NCBI RefSeq assembly: GCF_000499845.2
Contig: NC_023753.2
Location: forward strand, 13,483,181 to 13,547,180
DNA length: 64,000 nucleotides
Source: Phaseolus vulgaris
Lineage: Eukaryota; Streptophyta; Magnoliopsida; Fabales; Fabaceae
Direction of reading: 5' to 3'
Below are positions 52,545 to 63,019 of the stretch, in pieces. A program made the position numbers and the translations under genes. The notes under the pieces are model-generated. The model searched no databases, was not told the DNA's origin, and worked only from the letters and a program-made list of their open reading frames with translations. Every line of letters begins with the position of its first letter. Positions within the stretch are counted from its first letter, which is position 1.

Positions 52545-55500
52545 TTGGAGGAAAGAAAACAACTTTGGTACTTGGACAGTGGATGCTCCAAGCATATGAC
52601 AGGGGACAAATCAAAGTTCCTGAGAATATCCTTCAAGCAAGAGGGTCATGTCACGTATGGAGACAACAACAAAGGAAGAATTATTGGAAGAGGATCCATA
52701 GGAGATGAAAGCATCTTGGTGATTCATGATGTGCTTTTTGTTGAAGGCCTAAAGCATAATCTTCTGAGTATTAGCCAACTATGTGACAAGGGGTATCAAG
52801 TGATGTTCAAGACAAACACATGTGAAATCTGTCTACCCAACACCAAAGAGGTAATGTTGGTAAGAAAGAGAGTTAATAATGTGTATCTTCTTGATATCTC
52901 TTCACCATGCTCAATTGGATGTCTTCTATCCATGCAAGATGAATCTTGGCTTTGGCATAGAAGAATTGCTCATATTCACATGAATCATTTGAACAAGCTA
53001 ATATCAAAAGATCTTGTGATTGGGCTGCCAAAACTCAAGTTTGAGAGGGATCACATTTGTGAAGCTTGCCAAAAAGGGAAACAAGTGAAGAGTTCTTTTA
53101 AAACCAAAAATATTGTCTCTTCATTGAGACCTCTTAAACTCCTTCACATGGATCTCTTTGGACCCTCTAGAACTATGAGTCTTGGTGGAAATTATTATGC
53201 TCTTGTTATTGTTGATGATTTCTCTAGGTACACTTGGACTTTGTTCTTGGAATCAAAGAGTGATGCCTTTGCTGCATTCAAAAAGCTAGCAAGAAGGCTT
53301 CAAAACACAAAGAACAGCAACATAGGCTCCATAAGAAGTGACCATGGAGGAGAATTCCAAAATGAGAAGTTTGCAAAGTTCTGTGAGAAGTTGGGGATTC
53401 TACATAATTTCTCTGCTCCAAGAACACCACAGCAAAATGGAGTTGTAGAGAGGAAGAACAGATCTCTTGAAGAGCTTGCAAGAACAATGCTTAGTGAGTC
53501 ATCACTTCCTAAGTATTTTTGGGCAGATGCAGTAAGCACCTCTTGTTATGTGATGAATAGGGTGCTAATAAGGCCCATCTTGAAGAAAACTCCATATGAA
53601 ATTTTCAATGAAAGGAAGCCTAACATCAGTCACCTCAAAGTCTTTGGTTGTAGCTGTTTCGTTCTTAACAATGGAAAGGAAAGCTTGGGAAAGTTTGATG
53701 AGAAAGCTGACCTTGGCATTTTCATTGGCTATTCTCTCACAAGCCATGCATATAGAGTCTACAACAAAAGATTAATGACTGTAGAAGAATCAGTACATGT
53801 AGTCTTTGATGAGGTAGATCGCAGAATCAGTGAGAACCCAAAGATCAGTGCTGAGGAAGACGAACAGAGCATCAGTTTGGAGAAGCTAGACATCTGTGCA
53901 GAAAAACAACTGGTTGATTCGCAGAAACAACCGATTGAAATTCTGCAACAGAGTGAGCTTCCCAAAGAGTGGAGGATTCCTAGAGATCTGTCAGTGGATA
54001 ACATCATAGGGCAGATAAAGGAAGGTGTCTCCACACGTAGCTCCATCTCAAACTACTGCAGGCACACAACTTTTGTTTCTCAAATTGAACCAAAGTCAAT
54101 TGAAGAAGCTCTCAAGGATGAGAAGTGGGTTGAAGCTATGCATGAAGAGCTAAACCAATTTGAAAGAAATGAGGTATGGTTTCTTGTCCCTAAAACAAAT
54201 GAAATGAATATTATTGGTTCAAAATGGGTTTTCAGGAACAAGCTAGATGAGGATGGAGTGATCACTAGAAACAAGGCAAGGCTAGTTGCCAAAGGCTACA
54301 ATAAAGAAGAGGGTATAGACTATGGTGAAACCTTTGCTCCTGTGGCTAGATTGGAGGCTGTGAGGCTGCTGCTGGCTTTTGCATGCATGAATGGTTTTAA
54401 ACTCTTCCAAATGGATGTAAAGAGTGCCTTCTTGAATGGCTACATCAATGAGGAAGTCTTTGTAGATCAACCACCGGGTTTTGAAGATCACAAGTATCCC
54501 AACCATGTCTTCAAGTTGAAGAAAGCTTTGTATGGATTGAAACAAGCTCCAAGGCAGTGGTATGAGAGGCTTAGCAACTTTCTGCTATCCCATGGTTATG
54601 AAAGAGGAATGGTAGACAAAACTCTCTTCATCAAGAAGTCAAATGCAGAAATAATCCTTGTGCAAATCTATGTTGATGACATCATCTTTGGTGCTACACA
54701 AGATAGGTTGTGTGAAGAATTTGTGGCTGCAATGAAAGGTGAGTTTGAAATGTCTATGATGGGAGAACTATCTTTCTTTCTTGGATTGCAGGTTAAACAA
54801 ACAAAAGATGGGACCTTCCTAAGTCAATCAAAGTATTGCAAGGAAATTCTCAAAAAGTTTGAAATGGAAAATTGCAAAGAGGCAAGCACTCCAATGCCAT
54901 CAAGCTGCTACATGGATGCAGATGCTGCCGGAAAGAGTATAGATCAAACAAAATACAAAAGTTTGATTGGATCTTTGCTTTATCTAACAGCAAGTAGGCC
55001 GGACATCATGTTTGCGATGTGCCTATGTGCAAGATATCAAGAAAATCCTAAAGAGTCACACTTCAAAGCTGCAAAAAGGATTCTGAAATATCTCAAAGGA
55101 ACATCATCTGTAGGACTATGGTATCCTTCTCATTCTCCAATACATTTAATTGGTTATTCGGATTCTGACTTTGCAGGTTGCAAGCTAGATAGAAATAGCA
55201 CAAGTGGCACTTGTCACCTTCTTGGCTCAAGCCTAATCTCATGGCATAGCAAGAAGCAAGCATGTGTTGCTCTTTCTACTGCTGAGGCAGAATATATAGC
55301 TGCTGGTAGCTTCTGCGCACAGATCCTATGGCTCAAACAACAATTTGCAGATTTTGGTTTACAAATAAGCAAAGTTCCTTTGATGTGTGATAACACAAGT
55401 GCAATCAATCTTACCAAAAATCAAATCCAGCACTCAAGGACCAAACATATTGAAATAAGACATCATTTCATCAGAGATCATGTGCAAAATGGGAACTGTG

Positions 55501-55622
55501 AAGTAAAGTTTGTGGAGACCAAACTGCAGCTAGCTGACATCTTCACAAAGCCTTTGCCAAAAGAGAGGTTTTTCTTCTTGAGAAATGAGTTAGGTATTCT
55601 TGATCTTAATAATCTTTCTTAA
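52545..55622 (+). CDS. pol: Cop4 Pol polyprotein (PR-IN-RT-RNase H), intact
   Basis: A 1025-codon open frame, the only intact pol here. Protease LWYLDSGC with Asp 11; integrase His/Cys region (LWHRRIAHIH 136-145, CEAC 172-175); catalytic D203, D266 and E302 (D35E); core end YEIFNERKPN near 351; RT with FQMDVKSAFLNG near 621 and YVDD 709-712; RNase H with D873 (SDSDFAG), Glu about 915 (AEAEYIA), D949 (CDNTSA), D998. It is in the same frame as gag, separated by TGA (52521-52523) and TAG (52536-52538). The frame is open from GAT at 52539; ATG 52545 is only the first Met, so true expression may need readthrough or splicing. Residues 450-475 are encoded by DNA carrying two of the family's near-palindromes. 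Confidence 0.95.
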   Translation: MEERKQLWYLDSGCSKHMTGDKSKFLRISFKQEGHVTYGDNNKGRIIGRGSIGDESILVIHDVLFVEGLKHNLLSISQLCDKGYQVMFKTNTCEICLPNTKEVMLVRKRVNNVYLLDISSPCSIGCLLSMQDESWLWHRRIAHIHMNHLNKLISKDLVIGLPKLKFERDHICEACQKGKQVKSSFKTKNIVSSLRPLKLLHMDLFGPSRTMSLGGNYYALVIVDDFSRYTWTLFLESKSDAFAAFKKLARRLQNTKNSNIGSIRSDHGGEFQNEKFAKFCEKLGILHNFSAPRTPQQNGVVERKNRSLEELARTMLSESSLPKYFWADAVSTSCYVMNRVLIRPILKKTPYEIFNERKPNISHLKVFGCSCFVLNNGKESLGKFDEKADLGIFIGYSLTSHAYRVYNKRLMTVEESVHVVFDEVDRRISENPKISAEEDEQSISLEKLDICAEKQLVDSQKQPIEILQQSELPKEWRIPRDLSVDNIIGQIKEGVSTRSSISNYCRHTTFVSQIEPKSIEEALKDEKWVEAMHEELNQFERNEVWFLVPKTNEMNIIGSKWVFRNKLDEDGVITRNKARLVAKGYNKEEGIDYGETFAPVARLEAVRLLLAFACMNGFKLFQMDVKSAFLNGYINEEVFVDQPPGFEDHKYPNHVFKLKKALYGLKQAPRQWYERLSNFLLSHGYERGMVDKTLFIKKSNAEIILVQIYVDDIIFGATQDRLCEEFVAAMKGEFEMSMMGELSFFLGLQVKQTKDGTFLSQSKYCKEILKKFEMENCKEASTPMPSSCYMDADAAGKSIDQTKYKSLIGSLLYLTASRPDIMFAMCLCARYQENPKESHFKAAKRILKYLKGTSSVGLWYPSHSPIHLIGYSDSDFAGCKLDRNSTSGTCHLLGSSLISWHSKKQACVALSTAEAEYIAAGSFCAQILWLKQQFADFGLQISKVPLMCDNTSAINLTKNQIQHSRTKHIEIRHHFIRDHVQNGNCEVKFVETKLQLADIFTKPLPKERFFFLRNELGILDLNNLS

Positions 55623-55938
55623 ATCTGTCTTTGATACATGTTAAAGTCTATTTGTGAAGACAAATAGGGGGAGAATTACTGGTTCTTGTATATCTGTGTC
55701 TCATATGCATAAAAGTTTAAATCTCTGAAGTATAAAATTGCTTTCTGCTGCTGCTGATAGAAACAACCGATTCTTTCGTGTAAACAACCGATTGTTTATT
55801 GTGTTTAAAGAGTTATAATCTAACTTGCTGCTGTAAGAAGCTTTGGATAGTATGAATGCTTTCTCTGCAGGAACTGCTTCAGATTTAATCAGTACAACAC
55901 AAGCACCAGGCATTTGTCTTCATCAAATAGGGGGAGAT
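55623..55938 (+). other. Cop4 3' region with two polypurine tracts
   Basis: GTGAAGACAAATAGGGGGAG (55654-55673) precedes the terminal tract CATCAAATAGGGGGAGAT (55921-55938) by about 265 bp. A palindrome pair lies at 55762-55799. Noncoding. Confidence 0.75.
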
Positions 55939-56738
55939 TGTTGAACCAAGTGGTGTTCAATGTTTTGAAGAATCCAAATCCTTTGAAGGATGATGAAGCC
56001 TCTGCTTTCCTTGATGCTGCTGTGCTGGTTTAAGCTTTGTTCTAGGGTAGTTTTATGTTGTAATCAACCCTTACATTAAATCTCAAAGCAATTAGCATCT
56101 CAATTTTATCAAAGCAAAATGTTTTTCAAACTAAGTTGAAACAACCGATTGTTTTCTCGAAACAACCGATTGTTTACACTTAGATGTTTTTGAGAAAGTT
56201 TGAAAACTGTTTTCGAATGGTAATTTTGTTAAGTAACAAAACAACCGATTGATTCGAGGATCAACCTTGTGTGTTTGCTGATAAGTGTTGTGTGTTCTTG
56301 AGGGGATCAAGATCAGCATTCTTAGTGTTGGTGTGTTGACCAAGAGAAGTGTGTGTCTTGAGGGGTTCAAGGTCACTTCTTTGGTTGTGGTGTAAGTGAT
56401 GTAGGTTTGATTGCTTAGTGGAATTCTTCATTGGTTTCTAAGAAGACTGGATGGAGCTCTGGGGTTAGAGTGAACCAGTATAACCCTTTGTGTGCATTCT
56501 CTTTATCCTTAATCTCTTTAAATTCAGTTTTAATATTTGCAAACTGGTATAAACAACCGATTGTTTATGCGAAACAACCGATTGTTTTTCTGGTGCTGTT
56601 CTTTTTGCTTTGTGTTTTGGCAAACTGGATTCCTTATCATTTGTTTCTCAAAGTAATTTCATTCTTGGCTTAAAATTTTGCGAAAACCATCTTTAAACCA
56701 TTCAGCCCCCCTCTAGTTTAAAGCCATCCATTCTAACA
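55939..56738 (+). repeat. Cop4 3' LTR, chimeric
   Basis: 800 bp. 55939-56260 is nearly identical to the 5' LTR start. At ATTGATTCGAGGA it jumps over about 330 bp, and the remainder (56261-56738) is related but clearly more diverged (for example GTGTTGACCAAGAGAAG). The end CATCCATTCTAACA resembles Cop1 more than the Cop4 5' LTR. Confidence 0.85.
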
Positions 56739-59700
56739 AGCATGTTGTTGGCACTATTTGCATCGTTGTGCACCTTGTGCAATCTTCCCTCATGGTTGGC
56801 CAATAATATCATGCACGAATGACCTTCGACGAGAGGGATTGGTCGTCGACGTGGCTACCGCATATCCCCTCATGCAGTTCTGCCATGATGCATGTGCATT
56901 GTTCGCCACTTACACACATTAGGATAGGATGGGTGAACCCATGCCTGAATAACTTCCCATCGATTAAGGTGTACTTGCTCGAATTTTTCTGGCCTCTGTG
57001 GGTTCTAGCGGGAGTACTTCATCAGCCAAATAGCGTTGGTAGGGTGTCATCAAAGTTTCTCATGTTTCCACTTGGTAAACCTGCGACGACATTTCCCAGC
57101 AACCAATACACGCTTATTCTGGGCGTTTTTACCATCTCATGTGTTAACGACCGATGACTCCTCCTCACCCCTTCTGATGTGTTGATCTGTTGGACTTCTG
57201 CAATATTGTTTGTGGTAGTTCGATGTGTCTTCAGGGTCTCCTGAATCACCGTCCTCTGCCTGCCCCCCTTGCCCGAACTGGCGAGCTTTGCAAGCAAGTA
57301 TGCTCGGGCTCTCTGAGCACGTGAACTAACTCGAACACCTCGAACGTCTCCTTCAGAACCTGGACGTACTCTAGGTATGCGGCCATCTGAGGGTCTTTAG
57401 CTTGGTACTCCCCCGTGATCTGACCTGTGACTAACAAGGAGTCACTCTTTGCCAACAACCCCTTTGCCTCCATCTCCTCGGCCAGCAGCATTCCAGTAAT
57501 CAGGGCCTCATATTCTGCTTGGTTGTTACTGGCCTTGAAAGCGAACCGTAGGGCCTGCTCAATTAGCAATCCATCTGGTCCTTCCAAGATGACACCAACC
57601 CCGCTACCTTGTTGGTTTAAGGAGCAATCTATATAGAGTACCCATCTGAAACCTGCTCCTTCTTGGTGCGTGGCTGCCGATGAGAGCTCTACTACGAAGT
57701 CAGCGTAAACCTAGCCTTTAATGGGGCCTCTAGGCTCATATTGCACATCGAACTCAGATAGCTCTACCGCCCATCGCACCATTCTGCCTGCCACATCTGA
57801 CTTTTGTAAGACCTTGTGGATTGGAAGGTCTGTCATTATTATTACGATGAAGCTCTGGAAGTAGTGGCGAAGTCTTCGCGCTGAGAACACTACTGCCAGA
57901 GCTGCTTTCTCTAGGGCCTGGTATCTCACCTTTGGCCCTTGCAACACCATGTTGACGAAGTAGATCGGCTTTTGCACCTGGTCTTGCTCTTGCAGCAAAA
58001 CCGAACTGATCGCCTTCTCTGTAACTGCGAAGTATAGGCAGAGCAGAGTACCTAGCTCTGGCTTGCACAACACTGGTGGACTGGCCAGGTACTCCTTCAG
58101 CTTCACAAATGCCTCTTCACACTCTCAGGTCCATATGAACCTGTTGTTTCTCTTCAGGCACTGGAAATAAGGATGCCCATTGTCTCCTCCTACCGATACG
58201 AATCTGGACAGAGCGGTCGTACGCCCTGTCAACTGCTGCACCTCTTTAATTGAGATCGGGCTCCTCATTGCTATTATCGTAGCGCACTTCTCAGGATTCG
58301 CCTCTATCCCACGTTCAGTGAGTAGGAACCCCAAGAACTTGCCTGCCTCCACCCCGAACACACACTTCTCCGGGTTCAGCTTCAGCCTGTACTTCGCTAT
58401 CGTAGTGAATAGCTCATCCAGGTCTGCTACGTGTTGCTCCCTCTGCCGGGAGGTGACTACCATGTCATCTACAAATGCTTGGATATTCCGCCCTAGCATG
58501 GGCGTTAATACTCTGTCCATCAGTCTCTGGTAGGTGGCACCTGCATTCTTCAGCCCAAAGGGGCATCACCTTATAACAATAAAAAGACAACTATATTATG
58601 AACGTCGTCTTGCACTCGTCCTTGGGGTGCATCATGATCTGGTTGTAACTAGAAAAGGCATCCAGGAAGCTGAGTAATCTGCATACGGACGCACTGACCA
58701 CCAAAGCGTCAATACTGGGCAGCGGGTAGGAGTCCTTTAGACAGGCCTTATTGAGGTCTGTGAAGTCAACGCACATCCTCCACTACCCGTTGGCCTTCTT
58801 CACTAGTACCACATTGGCCAGCCATTCAGGGTACTAAATCTCCCTAATGTGGCCAGCCTTTAGCAGCTTCTATGTTTCTTCGCGGACGACCTGACGCCTC
58901 TCCAAGTTGAACTTTCGCCTTCTCTCGCGAACATATCAGACTTGGGGATCCATGGGGAGGCGATGACACAAGAAGTCAGGATCTATGCCAGGCATGTCAG
59001 AGGCAGACAACGCGAATGAATCAAGGTGTCGTGCTATGACTTCGGCGATCTGATCCTACTTCTCTTGGCCTAAGGATTTTCCAAGCTTGAACATTTTTCC
59101 ACTAATCTCTCGCTCCAGCACGTCTTCGGCGGGTTCGGGTCGTCTCTCCCGGGAGATCTCTGCACGGGTGACCCCTTCTTCCTTTAGAGGCTGCGTAGTA
59201 ACAGTGAACACCCCTCTCTTAGTCTTGAGGCTATTTTCGTAACACCTTTTAGCCTCTTTCTGGTCAGACTTGATGGTGATCACAATACCCTCAAGGGAAG
59301 GCATTTTCATCTTCATATGCCTCGTAGAGGCAATCGCTCCAATCCTGTTCAAAGAAGGTCTACCTAATAGTATATTGTAGGTTGATGGGGCGTTAACGAC
59401 AAGATACATGATGTTGGCAGTGCGTGAAGTTGTGCCATCCGTGAAGGTAGTCTTTAACTCTATATGCCCAAGCACCTCCACCTGGTCTCTAGCAAAACCA
59501 TACAAGCACCCGGTATAGGGCCTCAATTGGTCTGGGGACAACTGTAACTTGTTGAAGGTCAACCAGAACATCACGTCGACCGAACTTCCTTGGTCTACGA
59601 GGACGCGATGCACCCTTCTCCTTAATGTGACTAACGAAATCACTATCGGGTCATTGTCATGGGGTATGACATCCTGACGGTTGGCCTTGGTGAAGACGAG

Positions 59701-60260
59701 GTCGACATCGGGAGTCTGATCTACCTCTTGTACCTCTACTGCCATCACCTCTCGCACGTACTTCTTCCACTGGGAGGCAGTGCATCCTCCTCCTTGGAAC
59801 CCTCCAAAGATGGTGTTGATCTCACCATGTATGGGCACCTCGTGCCCCTGATCTGCCCCTGCGATCACCAATGCTTGATCGTTCTGTTGCTCCTGAAGGT
59901 AATCCTTCAAGAAACCACTTTTCACTAGCTCATCCAATTGGTGTGCCAAGGCTAAGCAATTGCGTATATAGTGGCCATGTGCTTGGTGAAACTTGGACCA
60001 AGTGTTCTTGTTGGGCCCCATCTTCCTGTCGGACTTCGCGGGTACCTTCAACCTCGCCGCTATGTTTGGAATAACGAGCAACTCCTTGAGCTCTATACGA
60101 AAATTATGTTTCAGGAGCAGGTCCCTTCGCGTGCGCATCCTCGCCTGGGACTGTTTGTAGGGTTTCCCCGCGCTCTTCTTTTCTGTGGTTGCCTCATGCA
60201 CCCTCATGGGCTGGGGTCGACCTGCTGCTCGAGGTCGGATAGAACCGACAAGACCACGTT
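56739..60260 (-). pseudogene. Tat-B gag C-end and pol pseudogene
   Basis: Minus-strand Tat element. 60260-59056 is open, covering the Gag C-end with knuckle, protease (VLVDQGSS) and the RT linker. Beyond TAG near 59055 it decays: RT 58980-58125 with FVDD instead of YVDD near 58460, Ty3-type RNase H 58106-57711 lacking its first Asp (YFAVTEKAISSVL), archaeal-type RNase H 57640-57280, and integrase zinc region to 56739. It stops abruptly in the HHCC region against the Cop4 3' LTR. The integrase core, antisense gene and 3' LTR are missing. It is more diverged from Tat-A and Tat-M than those are from each other. Confidence 0.88.
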
Positions 60261-61307
60261 TGATGTGATTCCAATAGCCTCATAGAGAAAGGTTCTTGAC
60301 CTTCTTAGGAATCACCTTGAGTTGGACATTATAGAGGCACTTTTCTTAGAGTTGGATCATATTTCTAAGACAAGAACTCACCAAAAACTAGTACCAAATC
60401 CCAAACTCATTTGGATGTTCCAATTATAGTCAAATTGAACCGATTAAAGTGGAAGAAAATGCAATTGCACCGAACATATTACTTAAGGAATGAATTGAAC
60501 CGAACAAATGAGCTAGAAAAACAAAGGAACAAGATGAATGGACAGAATTATAAAACTGCCGAACCAAAAACGCATAAAAACAGCAAGAACACCAAACCAA
60601 AACTCAAGAACACAAGCTAACAAAAACAATTGAAAGAGGAGAAAGGAAGGAGAGAAGAATTGCTCATGAAGATGGAAGGATGATGGATGATCTCGCCACT
60701 AGAAGTGTGGAATGCTCCTAGATGAGAGTGCTGCCGCCACTTGAGGACTCCATGGATCCATCAAGATAAGACTAGAGAAGAAGGCTCAAAAGCTCTCCAA
60801 TGATCACTCAAAATTTGAGTAGAGTTTTCTTAGATTAATTCCAATCTGAATTTTACAAAGGAAGCACCTCTATTTATAGCCTAAGGTGCTGAAAAATAGG
60901 TGGGAAATTTCAAATAAACTCATTTGAAATTCCCACCAAAAACAAGTCACATGGGAGGTGTGACCTTTTTCTACTATGACACCTCCCAAAAACTACACCT
61001 ACACCACTCTCCTAAGTCACATGGGTAATGTGACTTTATTTTACATTTTCACACTCCTTTATTTAATAACCACACCTCCTAAAACTATACAAGAGTATTT
61101 CAAAGCTTGGCATTGCCCCTCATGGGATGGACTTGGGCTCTTTGGGCTTTGGCCTTCTTGGGCTTGGGCTTGGGCTTTGGGCTTGGGCCTCATCTTTATT
61201 TTATGTCTTCTTTTAATTTTGAGAAGACTAGAAGGAAGAACTTCAAATGTGAGGGTGGATGTCCTCTTCCTCCATTAATAAAAGCCTCCTTTATTTGATT
61301 CTCATCA
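60261..61307 (-). mobile_element. Solo LTR S in Tat-B gag
   Basis: 1047 bp, TGATGTGATTCC to GATTCTCATCA on the plus strand, the reverse of 32197-33204. Flanks ACGTT (left) and TAGTT (right) form an imperfect 5-bp duplication. Joining the gag sequence across it restores the frame expected from Tat-M. GGGCTT/GGGCTTTGG repeats lie at 61135-61190. A minus-strand TATA box (GCTATAAATAG) lies near 60880. Confidence 0.88.
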
Positions 61308-62108
61308 TAGTTTCTCCGTCACTCGATCGTCTGCAGCGATGTGCGCCAAAGCCCGACGCCTGATCTCGGTGAACGACTTCGGGTAGAACCTTAGCAGCGA
61401 TTCTCTGAAAGGTCTTGGCAACATTCCTTTAACGAAGGCGTGTACCGTCATGGCCTCATATGTGGGTTTCAACCTCACCACCTGGACCCCAAACCTGTTC
61501 AAGTAATCCTTCATGGACTCCCCCTGGTACTGTTTAATGTCAAAGACGTCATAAGAGAGTCGAGTGGGGGCCTTGTTAACAAGGTATTGTTCCCTAAACA
61601 ACGTCGCGAACTGGTCGAAGGTAGTGATGTGTCCATCAAGGAGGCTGACGAACCACTCCAACGTTGCGCCTGCCAACATGCTCATGAGTAGCTTGCAGTA
61701 CACAGTGTCAGACCCTCATGTGAGCATCATCTGAGTCTGGAACGCCATGAGATGGGCCTTTGGGTCCTCTACACCTGTAAAGGTGACCTTCGGGCCCAGA
61801 GATTTGGTTGGCAACATTGTATCCATGATCGCTTGAGAGAACGGTATGGGACGTGCCCTGTGTGGTACAGGTAGGGCACGTTCATCTGTCGCATGCTCCC
61901 CTACTTGTTGCAAATCTCTGCTCAGTTCCTCTTTGGCTCTGCGCAGTTCTTCGTTGTCCGCACGCGATGCGGCAATTTCAACCCTAGATGTCGCCACCTC
62001 CGCTTGGAGGGAACGCATAGTTTCCAAGATTTGTTGTGTGGTAACGTTGTCCCCTCCAGGGGGCACAACACCTGTGGCTACAGAAGATCCTTGCCTCGTG
62101 CTCCTCAT
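61308..62108 (-). pseudogene. gag: Tat-B gag N-terminal part
   Basis: ATG at 62108-62106 (RSTRQGSSVATG). N-terminal coiled coil (62030-61900), gypsy Gag core (61840-61400: TFTGVEDPKAHLMAF, WFVSLLDGHITTF, FREQYLVNKAP). One in-frame TGA lies near 61712; otherwise it is open to the S LTR at 61308. The frame continues at 60260. Confidence 0.88.
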
Positions 62109-62158
62109 ATTGTTGATAAAAACTCTCCACACGATTGTGAGTGGGACCTTGTTTTAAC

Positions 62159-62180
62159 GGGCCCCACAGTGGGCGCTAAA
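62159..62180 (-). other. Tat-B primer binding site
   Basis: The minus strand reads TTTAGCGCCCACTGTGGGGC, a mutated form of the Tat-M site (TGG changed to TAG), directly after the LTR end. Confidence 0.75.
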
Positions 62181-63019
62181 TGTTTCTGCCGGTTGACTAG
62201 CCTCGCCGGTTGACCCGAACGGCAGCCTTAGGCCTTACTATCTCCGCCTGAGAATCGTACTTTCTTGATCAAAGAATCTCTCACCTGCAAAGACAAAAGG
62301 AGCGCCTTGACAGTCGTTTGCACTCCGACACTCCAGTATAAGGGCAAAGAAACACCAAGTGTATAAAGTAGTTTCAGTGTTAAAAACTGTGTACCTTACT
62401 AGGGTTCTTGGCACCCTTTATATAGGTTGAAACTAGGGTTTACCTCTGTGTTGTTACCCTTGTCCAGGGTTCCTTGGGGGAAGGTCCTTGCGCCGCTATT
62501 TACATAATCTTAGCGTATCTGGCACATAGAACTTCCCTTAACTAGAGTGCAACGATTAACAGAGTGGCTGCCTGGGTACCAACTTGTGCACCTAATCTCT
62601 AGCGCCATGCATGCAGCTTCCCTTGGAAACCCTAACCCTAGTGGACCTCAGCGCCTCCAAGGGTTATTCTCACGTGTCGCACATGTATGCGTTATACACA
62701 CCACGTGCATGGATCCCTCGTGACTTAGGCCTTTCCCTCATTTTGATGTTTTAACTAATAACTTAGTATAATTCTATGGTCCACCGTACGTGGCCCACTA
62801 TAACGCTCAGACCTTCGATGTCCGATCTCTCCCTCTGTTGGCGAGGTCTAATGTCGATCTCCAACATCGGGGTCTATGGTACCGATCTTTGAAGACTAGC
62901 CAATTTCCTGATAGGTGCGTCTGGGGCCCCCCTTATGTGGCCCACTTCCACTGTGACGCACTGGTGTGCGATGTCTGAGGTCAGTCTCTGGGATCGATGA
63001 CCGAGGACTGGTCAGGACA
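62181..63019 (-). repeat. Tat-B 5' LTR
   Basis: 839 bp, plus-strand TGTTTCTGCCGGTTGACT to GACTGGTCAGGACA. The minus-strand terminus AGTCAACCGGCAGAAACA fits the Tat pattern. Minus-strand TATA box CCTATATAAAGG lies near 62412. The outer end at 63019 is inferred from the ACA terminus and the switch to AT-rich sequence. Confidence 0.75.

Larger units (their letters stand above)
50242..56738 (+). mobile_element. Cop4: copia element with intact pol, gag-deleted, chimeric 3' LTR
   Basis: 6497 bp, same LTR family as Cop1. 5' LTR 50242-51379, primer site TGGCATCAAGAGC (51382-51394), shortened gag (51442-52523), intact pol (52545-55622), two polypurine tracts, 3' LTR 55939-56738. There is no ORF2 and no room for one (316 bp between pol and LTR). 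Flanks differ (ATATA left, AGCAT right), and the 3' LTR is shorter and divergent in its second half, so the right end probably came from another element by recombination. Confidence 0.9.

Noticed and set aside
58180..58533. 117-codon plus-strand frame
   Set aside because: Opposite strand of Tat-B RT; the minus-strand product is recognisable, this one is not.
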